Below, in pieces: positions 54,225 through 64,000 of a stretch of 64,000 bases of DNA. The translations under genes were made by a program, and so were the position numbers. The notes under the pieces are model-generated. The model was not told the origin of the DNA. It ran no database searches and worked only from the letters and a program-made list of their open reading frames with translations. Position 1 is the first letter of the stretch; each line of letters starts with the position of its first letter. Source of the stretch: Alphaproteobacteria bacterium (GTDB lineage Bacteria > Myxococcota_A > UBA796 > GCA-2862545); NCBI GenBank assembly GCA_020632885.1, contig JACKEQ010000029.1:1-64000 (forward strand). Reading direction: 5' to 3'.

Positions 54225-54842
54225 ATGATGTTCCGACTCGCCGTGCTCACCACGCTGGTCGCGCCCGCGTTCGCCCACGCCGCCGACCCCGCCACCGTGA
54301 TCGCGTCCGTCGAGAAGCGGTACGCCACGGTCGAGTCCATCCAGGCGGACTTCACGCAGGTCACCACCTCCGAGCTCTACGGATCGAGCACCACCAAGGG
54401 CAGCATGGTGCTCCAGCGGCCCTCGAAGATGCGCTGGGACTTCGAGGACGGCAAGCAGTACGTCACCGACGGCGCCACGATGTGGATCAAGAACCCCGCC
54501 GAGAAGCAGGTCATGCAGATGACCGACATCGGCGCCGCCACCTCGAGCGCCGACAGCCTCCTGCAGTCCCTCGACAAGGTCAGCGAGATCTTCGTCGTGG
54601 AGGTCCTCGAGGACACCGCGAGCACCAAGCGTCTCAAGCTCGTCCCCAAGCAGGGCAGCGACACACTCAAGGAGATCGAGCTCGCGCTCGACGGCGACCT
54701 CGTGCTCCAGAAGGTCGGCATCCTCGATGCCTTCGAGTCCCGTACGGAGCTCACGTTCCAGGGTGTGAAGCTCGGGGCGGACGTCAAGGCCGGCACCTTC
54801 ACCTTCCAGGTGCCCGAGGGCTACGAGCTGCTCAAGAACTGA
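54225..54842 (+). CDS. lolA: Outer-membrane lipoprotein carrier LolA
   Basis: A 205-residue periplasmic chaperone. Signal MMFRLAVLTTLVAPAFAHA, then VEKRYATVESIQADFTQVTT and GSMVLQRPSKMRWDFEDGKQ, the LolA opening. It carries lipoproteins from LolCDE to the outer membrane, relevant to the many lipoproteins encoded in this window. CTGGAGGAGAGA precedes the ATGATG start. The gene is about 105 bases after ftsK, a common pairing. Confidence 0.93.
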   Translation: MMFRLAVLTTLVAPAFAHAADPATVIASVEKRYATVESIQADFTQVTTSELYGSSTTKGSMVLQRPSKMRWDFEDGKQYVTDGATMWIKNPAEKQVMQMTDIGAATSSADSLLQSLDKVSEIFVVEVLEDTASTKRLKLVPKQGSDTLKEIELALDGDLVLQKVGILDAFESRTELTFQGVKLGADVKAGTFTFQVPEGYELLKN

Positions 54843-54879
54843 CAGCGTCGCGGCGCGCGCCCGTTGTTAGAGGGCGCCC

Positions 54880-56289
54880 ATGTCCGAGACGACCACCAGC
54901 AGCAAGCCCGTCCTCCACGCCAGCCCCGAAGAGCCCGTCGCGCTCGCCGGGAAGCGTGTCCACCTCATCAGCCTCGGCTGCCCGAAGAACCGGGTCGACA
55001 GCGAGGTGATGGTCGGAAAGCTCCAGGCCGAGGCCTACACGCTCGTGGACGACCCCGAAGAGGCCGACGTCATCGTGGTGAACACGTGCTCGTTCATCCA
55101 GCCGGCCACCGAGGAGTCCATCGAGACCGTCCTGGAGATGGCCCGCTACAAGGAGGCCGGGAGCTGCAAGAAGCTCGTGGTCACGGGCTGTATGGTGCAG
55201 CGCTACGGCACGTCGCTCGAGGGTGAGCTGCCCGAGGTGGACTACTTCCTCGGCACCGGCGAGTACCACCGCATCACGGACGTCCTCCAGGCCCGCGGGG
55301 CCGACGCCGCGCGCTCCTTCGTGGACGTGCCGCTCTACATCCACGACGAGATGGCCCCGCGCGTGAACAGCTGGTCGGCTGCCAGCGCCTACCTCAAGAT
55401 CTCCGAGGGATGCGATCACCGCTGCGCCTTCTGCATCATCCCCACGCTCCGCGGTCGCCTGCGCTCCCGGTCGATCCCGTCGCTCGTCGAGGAGGCCCGC
55501 CGCCTCGCCGACCAGGGCGTGGTCGAGCTCAACCTGATCTCCCAGGACAGCACGGCCTACGGTCGTGATCTCGGTCGCGAGGCCGGCGGTCTCGGCGAGC
55601 TCATGGCCGCGCTGTCGGACATCGAGGCGGTGCGCTGGATCCGGCTGCACTACGCCTACCCGCACGGTCTGCCCACGGGGCTCCTCGAGCAGCTCGCCCA
55701 CAACGACAAGGTCGTGCCCTACCTCGACATCCCGCTCCAGCACGCGTCCGGCCCCATGCTGAAGGCCATGCGCCGCGGGGTCACCCGCGAGGGGCAGGAG
55801 CGGATCCTGGACCGCGTGCGCGAGCACGTGCCCGACATCACCCTGCGCACCACGTTCATCGTCGGGTTCCCCGGCGAGACCGACGCCGACTTCCGCGAGC
55901 TGTGCGACTTCGTGGAGAAGCAGCAGTTCGACCACGTCGGGGTGTTCACGTACTACCAGGAGGAGGGCACGCCCGCCGCCACGCTGCCCGACCAGGTGCC
56001 CGAGGACGTCAAGGCGGCCCGTCAGGCCGAGCTCATGGCGCTCCAGGCCCGGCTCTCCGGCCAGCGGCTCAAGAAGCTCGTGGGCTCCGTGGTGGACGTC
56101 CTCGTCGAGGGTGTCTCCGAGGAGTCCGAGCTCCTCCTGCGCGGCCGCACGGCCCGCCAGGCCCCGGACGTCGATGGCCAGGTCTACATCGTGTCGCCGC
56201 CGCCGGACGCCGCGGTCGGCCAGATCCGGCCCATGCGCGTCACGCGTGCCGGTGAGTACGACCTGGTGGGCGAGCTCATCAAGCGGTGA
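54880..56289 (+). CDS. rimO: Ribosomal protein S12 methylthiotransferase RimO
   Basis: A 469-residue radical-SAM enzyme that methylthiolates Asp88 of ribosomal protein S12. N-terminal UPF0004 domain (HLISLGCPKNRVDSEVMVG, VNTCSFIQPA). The radical-SAM motif is CDHRCAFC (Cys178, Cys182, Cys185), and a C-terminal TRAM domain is present. The LGCPKN opening distinguishes RimO from MiaB. Its 3' end overlaps nadD on the opposite strand by 11 bases. Confidence 0.95.
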   Translation: MSETTTSSKPVLHASPEEPVALAGKRVHLISLGCPKNRVDSEVMVGKLQAEAYTLVDDPEEADVIVVNTCSFIQPATEESIETVLEMARYKEAGSCKKLVVTGCMVQRYGTSLEGELPEVDYFLGTGEYHRITDVLQARGADAARSFVDVPLYIHDEMAPRVNSWSAASAYLKISEGCDHRCAFCIIPTLRGRLRSRSIPSLVEEARRLADQGVVELNLISQDSTAYGRDLGREAGGLGELMAALSDIEAVRWIRLHYAYPHGLPTGLLEQLAHNDKVVPYLDIPLQHASGPMLKAMRRGVTREGQERILDRVREHVPDITLRTTFIVGFPGETDADFRELCDFVEKQQFDHVGVFTYYQEEGTPAATLPDQVPEDVKAARQAELMALQARLSGQRLKKLVGSVVDVLVEGVSEESELLLRGRTARQAPDVDGQVYIVSPPPDAAVGQIRPMRVTRAGEYDLVGELIKR

Positions 56290-56821
56290 ACGACTGGCCC
56301 TCGAGCAGGGCCAGCACCCCGGACGGAACGAGGGCGCTGACGTCCTGCCCGGCGTCGTGCCGGGCCCGGATGACGGTGGAGGAGACCTCGGGGAAGGTGG
56401 GCATGCCCTCCACGTCTCCGTGTCCGCCGCGACCCACCACGATGGGCTCGAACTCCCGGGCGATCGCGTCCCAGGCTTTCCAGCGTGGGGTCTCGGGCAG
56501 GATGTCCGCACCGACGACGAGCTGGAAGGTGTGCTCGGGGTGCCGGACCGCGAGGGCCCTGAGCGTGTCGATGGTGTAGGACGGAACCGGGAGCTCCGCC
56601 TCGATCGTGCACACGTCCACGTGGCTGCCCGCGCATCGCGCGAGGACCTCGCACATCTCGACGCGCAGGCCGAAGGGCAGCAGTCGCTTGCCGAACGCGT
56701 GGGATCCGGTGGGCACGAGCCAGACGCGATCCACCCGCGACGTCCACCCCAACCAGGCGGCGACCATGGCGTGCCCGACGTGCGGTGGGTTGAAGCTGCC
56801 TCCGTAGATGGCGACCCGCAT
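56279..56821 (-). CDS. nadD: Nicotinate-nucleotide adenylyltransferase
   Basis: A 180-residue NAD biosynthesis enzyme. VAIYGGSFNPPHVGHAMVA carries the nucleotidyltransferase H-x-G-H, and SYTIDTLRAL, LVVGADIL and VSSTVIRARH follow. The length is slightly short but complete. Convergent with rimO and divergent from ctpA, leaving about 20 bases between the two starts, so the promoters must overlap. Confidence 0.94.
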   Translation of the reverse strand: MRVAIYGGSFNPPHVGHAMVAAWLGWTSRVDRVWLVPTGSHAFGKRLLPFGLRVEMCEVLARCAGSHVDVCTIEAELPVPSYTIDTLRALAVRHPEHTFQLVVGADILPETPRWKAWDAIAREFEPIVVGRGGHGDVEGMPTFPEVSSTVIRARHDAGQDVSALVPSGVLALLEGQSFTA

Positions 56822-56842
56822 CGCGCTCCTGGGGGATAGACT

Positions 56843-58153
56843 GTGGGGGTGAAGCCCGTATCACCACCGCGAGCCACCCTGTTCGTCGCTGGGCTGTTCC
56901 TCACGGGACTCGCCCTGGGGAGCTGGGCCGGTCGGGCGGCCGTCGCGCGCGCCACCTCCCCGTACGACGGGCTCGATCGCTTCGCGCGGATGCTCACGGC
57001 CATCGAGGCGGACTACGTCGAAGCGGAGGACGTCGACCACCTCCTGGACGCCGCGGTGGCCGGGATGGTCGCGGAGCTCGACCCCCACTCGCGCTGGATG
57101 AGCGCGGACGCCGTGCGCGAGCTCGAGGCGGACGCCGATGGGAGCGCGATCGGGTTCGGGATCGACGTCGGGGTCCGGGAGGGGGGCGTCGTGGTGCTCG
57201 ACGTGCTGCCCGGCAGCCCGGCCGAGCGCGAGGGGCTCACGGCGGGAGATCGCATCCTCTCCATCGACGGCGTGGGGCTCCAGGGCCTCGAGCTCACCGA
57301 GATCGAGGAGCGGTTCCAGGGCGCACGTGGGGAGCCATCGGACCTCGAGGTCCTCCGCGAGGGCTGGGAGGCTCCGGTCCGGATGGCCACCAAGCGCGAC
57401 AGCATCCGGATCCCGGCCACCGAGTCCGCGTTGCTGCCGGGCGACGTGATGTACGTGCGCGTGGTGGACTTCCAGCGGCACTGCGCCGAGGAGCTCGCGG
57501 CCGACGTCGCGCGGCTCCAGGAGCAGGCCACCACGCCCTGGAAGGGGCTGCTGCTCGACCTTCGCGACAACACGGGCGGTCTGCTCGACGAGGCGGTCGC
57601 GGTCGCCGACCTGTTCCTCGACGAGGGCCCGATCGTCAGCGTGCGTGGGCGGAGCCGCGACGAGCAGGTGCACCGGGCCAGCTCGGGCGCCTTCCCCGCA
57701 GAGATGCCGGTGTTCGTGCTGGTCGACGGCGTCACCGCCTCCGCATCCGAGATCGTGGCCGGGGCGCTCCAGGAGACCGGCCGTGCGCGGCTCGTCGGCA
57801 CGCCCACCTACGGCAAGGGCAGCGTGCAGCAGCTCTACCGCAACCCGGACGGCTCCGCGCTCAAGCTCACGGTGGCCCGCTACCACCTGCCCTCGGGCGC
57901 CCCGATCCTGTCGCGCCAGGGGCTGCAGCCCGACATCCGTGTGGAGCCCGCGCCGCGCTCGAGCGTCCGGGAGCGCCTGCGCACCGAGCTCCAGTCCCTC
58001 GAGCTCCAGCCCACCCGGCGCGAGGAGCTGCTCGCTCTCGTGGAGGCCCTCGACGAGCGCCCCGCGCGGCTCCACCGTCTGAGCTGGACCGTGCCCGTCG
58101 CGGATCGGGCCACTCTCGACCCCGTCGTCGTGAAGGCTCTCGAGCAGCTTTGA
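56843..58153 (+). CDS. ctpA: Carboxy-terminal processing protease CtpA (S41)
   Basis: A 436-residue periplasmic protease. Signal or anchor ATLFVAGLFLTGLALGSWAG, then a helical N-terminus, a PDZ domain (about 105-190; GVVVLDVLPGSPAEREGL) and the S41 domain with TASASE at 298-303 holding the nucleophilic serine, and Lys325 in YGKGSVQ as general base. Start is the GTG at 56843; a GTG at 56849 is equivalent. The stop overlaps pgeF by four bases, so the genes are coupled. Confidence 0.92.
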   Translation: MGVKPVSPPRATLFVAGLFLTGLALGSWAGRAAVARATSPYDGLDRFARMLTAIEADYVEAEDVDHLLDAAVAGMVAELDPHSRWMSADAVRELEADADGSAIGFGIDVGVREGGVVVLDVLPGSPAEREGLTAGDRILSIDGVGLQGLELTEIEERFQGARGEPSDLEVLREGWEAPVRMATKRDSIRIPATESALLPGDVMYVRVVDFQRHCAEELAADVARLQEQATTPWKGLLLDLRDNTGGLLDEAVAVADLFLDEGPIVSVRGRSRDEQVHRASSGAFPAEMPVFVLVDGVTASASEIVAGALQETGRARLVGTPTYGKGSVQQLYRNPDGSALKLTVARYHLPSGAPILSRQGLQPDIRVEPAPRSSVRERLRTELQSLELQPTRREELLALVEALDERPARLHRLSWTVPVADRATLDPVVVKALEQL

Positions 58154-58896
58154 TCCTCACGCGCGCCCTACCGGACGCCCCGCGGGGCGTCGTGCACGGC
58201 TTCACGGGCCGGGCCGGCGGGGTGAGCGTCGGTTCGCTGGGCACCCTCAACCTCGCCATGCGTCCGGGTGAGACCACCGACGCGCTCACGGAGAACTGGC
58301 GGCGTGTCCTCCATGCCCTCGACCCGGGGCTGGAGCTCGGCGACCTCGCGCTCGTGAACCAGGTCCACGGCGATCGTGTGCTTCGCGTCGACGCCGGTGG
58401 CGGTCCGTTGGCCACGCTGGGCGACGCCGATGCCCTGGTGACGACCGCGCGGGGCGTGGTGCTGGCCGTTCGCACCGCGGACTGCGTGCCCGTGCTCTTC
58501 GCGGTCCCCGGGGGCGTGGCGGCCGCTCACGCGGGCTGGCGGGGCGTGGCTGCAGCCATCGTCCCGGCGACCCTGCGCGCGCTCTGTGAGGCGACCGGCG
58601 CGTCGCCCGCGGACGTGCGGGTGGCGGTGGGGCCCCACATCGGGCCGGATGTGTACGAGGTGGGTCCGGAGGTCGTGGAGGGCATCGTGTCCACGGGGGT
58701 TCCTGCCGACGTGTTCGTGCGGCGCGGGCGCCACGTCGACCTCAGGGCCGCCGTCGTGCAGCAGCTCGTGGCCGCGGGCGTGGAGCGGATCGGGCACGAC
58801 CAGCGCTGCACGGCGAGCCGGGCCGACCTCTTCAGCCACCGCGCGGACGGGCCCGAGACCGGACGCCTCGCCGGGGTGATCGGGCGGGTCGGGTGA
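58150..58896 (+). CDS. pgeF: PgeF/YfiH multicopper-type nucleoside/peptidoglycan editing protein
   Basis: A 248-residue protein of the YfiH/LACC1 family. NQVHGDRVLRV, TADCVPVLF and AHAGWRGVAA supply the zinc ligands (His, Cys, His). Family members act on nucleosides as phosphorylases and deaminases; in E. coli the homologue helps avoid wrong L-Ser in peptidoglycan precursors. It starts at a TTG overlapping the ctpA stop and its end overlaps the next gene by four bases. It fits the cell-wall theme of this operon. Confidence 0.88.
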   Translation: MILTRALPDAPRGVVHGFTGRAGGVSVGSLGTLNLAMRPGETTDALTENWRRVLHALDPGLELGDLALVNQVHGDRVLRVDAGGGPLATLGDADALVTTARGVVLAVRTADCVPVLFAVPGGVAAAHAGWRGVAAAIVPATLRALCEATGASPADVRVAVGPHIGPDVYEVGPEVVEGIVSTGVPADVFVRRGRHVDLRAAVVQQLVAAGVERIGHDQRCTASRADLFSHRADGPETGRLAGVIGRVG

Positions 58897-59948
58897 TCCT
58901 GGTCCTGCTCGCCTGTAGCGGGGGCGACCCCGAGCTCGCCGCCGAGAAGGCCGCTGTGCTCGCCTTCCGCGAGGGGCGCGACGCCCTGGAGAGCGACCCG
59001 CAGGCGGCGCTCACGGCCTTCCGTCGCGCGCGGGAGGCCCGGCCGGACGAGCCTCTCCTGCAGGCCTGGGAGGCCATGGCGCTGGCGCGCACGGGAGACC
59101 TGGAGGGGGCGCTCACCGTCGTGGACGCCGTGCTCACCGCGCGGCCGGACTTCGCCGAGGCCCGGTACGACAAGGCTGCGTGGCTCGCGCGCAGCGGAGA
59201 CCCCGACGCCGCGGGACCCGAGCTGGCCCGCGCGCTCCAGCAGGGGGCCGCACGTCCCCGGGACGCCATGCGCGACCCCGACTTCGCGCCCCACCTGCAG
59301 CACCCGGCCTTCGCCTTCCTGCCGCCGGACATGCTCACCGTGGCGGTGGAGTCGCCGCGTGGCACGGTGTTCTGGGGCAGCGAGGTCCGGGTGCGGCTGC
59401 GGATCCTGGGCACATCGGGGGAAGACGTCGCGCTGACGGCGGACGTCGCGCGGGGGCCGCTTCGCCTCATCGGGGTGGAGGAGGACGAGCACGAGAGCAG
59501 CGAGGGGCTGTCCCGGGACGTGCGGTACACGTTCAAGGTGGAGGGGCCCGGTGAGACGGTGCTGGGCCCCATCCGCGTCGCTGCAGGCCCGTGGACCGCG
59601 ACGACGGGCGAGATCCGGTTCGTGGCGGAGGCGCCGGAGGGTCGGGAGAGCGTGATGCGCGACCTGGATCTGCGCACGCCATCGGAGATCCGGGCGGGAT
59701 GGGGGTGCACCCCGCCCTGCGTGGAGCCGCTGGTGGCCCCGGAGCTCCGCGTGGACGGCACGGTGGTGGACGTGCTGACGGCGGGCGACGCACGCATCCA
59801 GCCGCCGCCACCGCCGGACACCGTGCGCTACGCGTTCAGCCACGCAGGGGAGCCGCTCTGGACGGTTTGGCGGTACCCCCACAGGCCGGACGGGGCGCTG
59901 CGGGTGAGGCGTGGGAGGGATGAGGTGTTGGAGCTGGTGCTGCCCTGA
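58893..59948 (+). CDS. TPR lipoprotein of unknown function
   Basis: A 351-residue protein from a GTG overlapping the pgeF stop. MILVLLACSGGD is a very short lipoprotein signal (Cys8). TPR units follow (about 22-120; PLLQAWEAMALARTGDLEGA, ARYDKAAWLARSGDPDAAGP), then a beta-rich half (FWGSEVRVRLRILGTSGEDV, YTFKVEGPGETVLGPIRV). The second half looks like an Ig-like or BatD-like beta sandwich. Third gene of the ctpA-pgeF unit; possibly an envelope adaptor for the protease. Confidence 0.6.
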   Translation: MILVLLACSGGDPELAAEKAAVLAFREGRDALESDPQAALTAFRRAREARPDEPLLQAWEAMALARTGDLEGALTVVDAVLTARPDFAEARYDKAAWLARSGDPDAAGPELARALQQGAARPRDAMRDPDFAPHLQHPAFAFLPPDMLTVAVESPRGTVFWGSEVRVRLRILGTSGEDVALTADVARGPLRLIGVEEDEHESSEGLSRDVRYTFKVEGPGETVLGPIRVAAGPWTATTGEIRFVAEAPEGRESVMRDLDLRTPSEIRAGWGCTPPCVEPLVAPELRVDGTVVDVLTAGDARIQPPPPPDTVRYAFSHAGEPLWTVWRYPHRPDGALRVRRGRDEVLELVLP

Positions 59949-60032
59949 GGTGCGCCAGGGAGCTGGTGCGCGTCCGGTAGGTGGGGGCGGACGGCGACGC
60001 CGCTCGGGCACGGACACGGGCACGGGCACGGG

Positions 60033-60069
60033 GTAGCAGCCCCTTGCCCGCGGGGCGGGCAGTGGGCTG

Positions 60070-60073
<4 letters not shown>
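60033..60073. terminator. Bidirectional stem-loop between convergent genes
   Basis: GTAGCAGCCC (60033) and GGGCTGCTAC (60064) are perfect complements, with TGCCCGC/GCGGGCA nested inside. It lies between the ends of the TPR lipoprotein gene and pccB and includes the pccB stop codon. It lacks a T-tract on either strand, so it may protect mRNA ends rather than end transcription alone. Just before it are GGGCAC-type hexamer repeats. Confidence 0.45.
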
Positions 60074-61620
<1,547 letters not shown>

Positions 61621-61676
61621 CGATCCTCCGGGGCGGGCCCCTAACCGGCTGCTCCGCGCGGCGTCGCCCGCAGCCG

Positions 61677-64000
61677 TCAGGACGTCCGGGCGAGGAGCTG
61701 CCGGATCGCCTCGATGCGCCCGACGTCCCCGTCGTGCTCGGCCTGCACGAGGGCCTGCTCGATCGCCCAGCGGGCCAGCTCCTGCTCGCCGGCCTCCAGC
61801 GCCGCCCGCCCGGCCTCCAGGAGCGAGATCATCACGTCGTGGGCGAACACCGGCACGTCGGTGGGGTAGGCGCGCTGGAACACCCGCATCTCCCGCCAGT
61901 CCCGCCGGGCCGCGGCCACCGCCATCATGCCGGCGATGGCGTACACCCTGCGGATCGGCCCTGCGAGGTCGCTCGCCAGCACCAGGCGGAACGCAGGCTC
62001 GGCGTCTGCTGCCCGCCCGCGGGCCAGCGCGACCATCGCCAGGTTCATCGCGAACGCGTAGATCGGGTACCCGAGCTGCTCCGCGACGGCGAGGGCCTCC
62101 CGGTAGGCCCGCTCCGCGCGGTCCAGGTCGCCGCTGGCGCGCGCCAGCTCGCCCTCCGTGTTGTGGAAGTTCCCGAACAGGCTGCGACGCGTGCTCGCGA
62201 ACACCTCGTCCCGGACGGCCTCCAGGAGCTCCAGACCCTCCTCGGGGCTCCGCAGCACCCCCACCAGGTACGCACGCTGCAGCAGGGCGCCCGCCCGCGT
62301 CGTGTTCGGCAGGTCCGGCAGAGCCAGCGTGGCCTCGATCGCCTCGAGCGCCTCGGGGAACCGCCCGGCCTGCTGGAGGGCCATGCTCTTCGCCTCCAGC
62401 GCACGACCCTCGAGACCGGTGTCGCCCAGATCGCGGGCCAGCGCCGCGCAGCGATCGTGGGACGCCAGGGAAGCCTCCGTCCGCCCCTCGGCACGCTCGA
62501 GGGCCGCGTAGTGCAGCGCCAGGCGGGCCAGCTCCTCCGGAGAGGGCTGCGCGTCCCGCACCCGATCCGCCCAGCTCCGTGCGCTGTCCAACCGCCCGGA
62601 GACCCGGTCGAGGCGCGCGAGGTCGAACCACCCGTCCCGCCGGCGCCGGCCGCTCTCCCCGCGTCGCTCCAGCAGGGACTCCCGGAGGAGCAGCTCGGCA
62701 CGCGAGCGCGCGATGTCCGCGGTCTTCGAGAGGTTCGCGGCGTCGCGGAGGGCGTCGATCGCCTCGTCCTCCCGACCGGCCTCCAGGAGGTGACGGGCGC
62801 GTCGCGCGGCGAGCTCGGGACGGTGGGGCAGGACGTCCGCCGCGGCGTCGTGGAGACGCACGGCCCACCCGCTGTCGACGGCCCGGGCCAGGAGGGTCTC
62901 GCGCAGCATGCCGTGGACGAACCGCCACCGGCCCGTCGAGCGTCGGCTGTCGAGCCGCGCCAGCCGGGCGTCCAGCAGCCTGCCGACGAGCGCCTCGTCC
63001 ACCGGCACACCGACCTTCGCGAGGAGCGCCCGCCACTCCTGCCCGATCACGGGGTCGCCTAGCACGGCTGCGGCCTCGAGGGGCACCTCCCACCCGGGTT
63101 GCCCCGCGACGAGGGCGTCGATCCGGTCGGTCCAGACGCGCTGGACGCCGGAGGGGAGCTCGATGGGGCCGTCCAGGGCCCACACCCCGTCGCGGCGGAC
63201 CAGACGACCCCTGGCGACCCAGTCCTCCACGAGCTGGACCACGAACAGGGGGTTGCCGGAGGTGCGGTCGGCGAGCCGGTCCACGACGTCGCCCTCCAGC
63301 TCCAGGACGGAGCGGGCGAGGGCCCGCGTGTCCCGCGCGTCGAGGGAACCCAGCAGCACCTCCCCGGCCCCGGCCATCACGAGGGCGTCCAGCGCGGCGT
63401 CCTCGGCCTCGCGCTCGGCGAGCAGCTCGTCCTGCACGGTCAGCACGAACAGCGCGGCCCCCACGTCCTGGTTGGCCAGCGCGTGGTGGGCCCAGCGGAT
63501 GGCCGCGTGGCCCCACTGCACGTCGTCGAGCCACACCACCGACACGCGCGGACCCGCAGCCGCGTCGAGCAGCCGACCCAGCACCGCGTGGCGCGCCCGC
63601 GCGTCGAGCTCGGGGATCGACCGCGGCGGGCGGCGCAGGTGGGGTGCGCAGAACGCGACGGCACCCTCGCGCGCCCAGGCGGGAGCGCGGGGCGCCCGCT
63701 GCTGGATCTGGTCGGCCAGCTCGTGCTCGTCGAGGCCGTGGGCCGCGAAGCCCCGCGCCATCAGTCCGTCCAGGCCGTCTTGGCTCGCCGGCGTGGGGTG
63801 GTGGGTCGCGATCCACGCCTCCGCCGCCCCCACCTCGTGGGCGCGGGTGAGGAGCCACTCGGCGAGCCGGCTCTTCCCCGCACCGGCCGGACCGCGGATC
63901 ACGAACACCTCGGCGCGCCGGGACTCCGCGGCGTCCAGCAGGGCCGCCCAGAGCCGGTCGCGCTCCGCCTCGCGGCCGACGAACGGGATCTCGCGCAGCC
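61677..64000 (-). CDS. AAA_16 ATPase-TPR signalling protein, N-terminus outside window
   Basis: At least 774 residues, open to the right edge. LREIPFVGREAERDRLWAAL and RGPAGAGKSRLAEWLL are the start and Walker A of an AAA_16/STAND ATPase, with VSVVWLDDVQWG as Walker B. The C-terminal half is TPR-like (LARLALHYAALERAEGRTEA, NTEGELARASGDLDRAERAY). In myxobacteria such modules usually follow a Ser/Thr kinase or a cyclase domain, which would lie outside. About 60 bases separate it from pccB downstream. Function inferred as signal transduction. Confidence 0.75.
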   Translation of the reverse strand, partial: LREIPFVGREAERDRLWAALLDAAESRRAEVFVIRGPAGAGKSRLAEWLLTRAHEVGAAEAWIATHHPTPASQDGLDGLMARGFAAHGLDEHELADQIQQRAPRAPAWAREGAVAFCAPHLRRPPRSIPELDARARHAVLGRLLDAAAGPRVSVVWLDDVQWGHAAIRWAHHALANQDVGAALFVLTVQDELLAEREAEDAALDALVMAGAGEVLLGSLDARDTRALARSVLELEGDVVDRLADRTSGNPLFVVQLVEDWVARGRLVRRDGVWALDGPIELPSGVQRVWTDRIDALVAGQPGWEVPLEAAAVLGDPVIGQEWRALLAKVGVPVDEALVGRLLDARLARLDSRRSTGRWRFVHGMLRETLLARAVDSGWAVRLHDAAADVLPHRPELAARRARHLLEAGREDEAIDALRDAANLSKTADIARSRAELLLRESLLERRGESGRRRRDGWFDLARLDRVSGRLDSARSWADRVRDAQPSPEELARLALHYAALERAEGRTEASLASHDRCAALARDLGDTGLEGRALEAKSMALQQAGRFPEALEAIEATLALPDLPNTTRAGALLQRAYLVGVLRSPEEGLELLEAVRDEVFASTRRSLFGNFHNTEGELARASGDLDRAERAYREALAVAEQLGYPIYAFAMNLAMVALARGRAADAEPAFRLVLASDLAGPIRRVYAIAGMMAVAAARRDWREMRVFQRAYPTDVPVFAHDVMISLLEAGRAALEAGEQELARWAIEQALVQAEHDGDVGRIEAIRQLLARTS

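Noticed and set aside
59985..60032. GGGCAC hexamer repeats as a replication or attachment site
   Set aside because: Only about three imperfect units are present, with no dyad, no tRNA end and no integrase gene nearby.

Overview
The window is very G+C-rich (near 70% by eye), densely coded, and reads like a chromosomal segment of a myxobacterium-like deltaproteobacterium (Myxococcota or a close relative). The taxonomic call is an inference. It rests on AgmX/PglI-type C-terminal domains in two proteins, an AglR/AglQ/AglS-like motor cluster with long TPR partners, tandem DUF2330 proteins, a Hanks-type Ser/Thr kinase, an ATPase-TPR signalling protein, and the gene order rpmF-plsX-acpP-fabF-rpiB ... 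glyA-nrdR-ribD-ribE-ribB(A)-ribH-nusB. Start and stop codons overlap in most operons (ATGA, GTGA or TGATG), so translational coupling is widespread.

Layout. 1-2.1 kb: an accessory patch with a four-helix-bundle protein, an AAA ATPase and a decayed HNH-type partner that resembles a Septu (PtuA-PtuB) pair, followed by a 6/7-mer repeat. 2.1-9.4 kb: an exported protein, transketolase, a frameshifted WGR-like protein and a class A PBP. 9.4-12.4 kb: a Fur-box-like palindrome, a structured leader and two DUF2330 genes that appear to have exchanged sequence. 12.4-16.2 kb: a minus-strand operon (GT-C membrane protein, LysM/AgmX-like lipoprotein, soluble kinase) and a DedA-like protein. 16.1-20.0 kb: a tightly coupled operon (XRE-like regulator, Ski2-like helicase with an internal RGG tract, ATP-dependent DNA ligase). 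20.1-20.3 kb: tRNA-Gln and tRNA-Glu. 20.4-24.7 kb: a lipoprotein, then yceD-rpmF-plsX-acpP-fabF-rpiB. 24.7-27.0 kb: three copies of a 90-bp repeat and two minus-strand genes that interrupt the housekeeping block. 27.1-33.6 kb: glyA, nrdR, riboflavin genes and nusB, then DUF2752, an IscA-like protein and a ferredoxin. 33.7-37.1 kb: tRNA-Phe, a lipoprotein, an NtrC-type regulator and a DacB-type PBP.

37.2-51.3 kb is the most notable region: about 14 kb of co-oriented envelope genes. They encode an exported coiled-coil protein, two very long TPR proteins, a TPR lipoprotein, a small exported protein, one ExbB/MotA-like and two ExbD-like subunits, a PglI/GltJ-like protein with a membrane anchor and TonB-like C-terminus, a secreted protein and an outer-membrane beta-barrel. 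Hairpin terminators divide it into blocks. Together they look like an Agl/Glt-family, proton-driven, envelope-spanning machine. One ExbD has Asn where the proton-carrying Asp is expected.

51.3-64 kb: ftsK, lolA, rimO and nadD; then ctpA, pgeF and a TPR lipoprotein in one coupled operon; then minus-strand pccB and a large ATPase-TPR regulator that runs off the right edge. No CRISPR array, prophage, insertion sequence or rRNA was seen.
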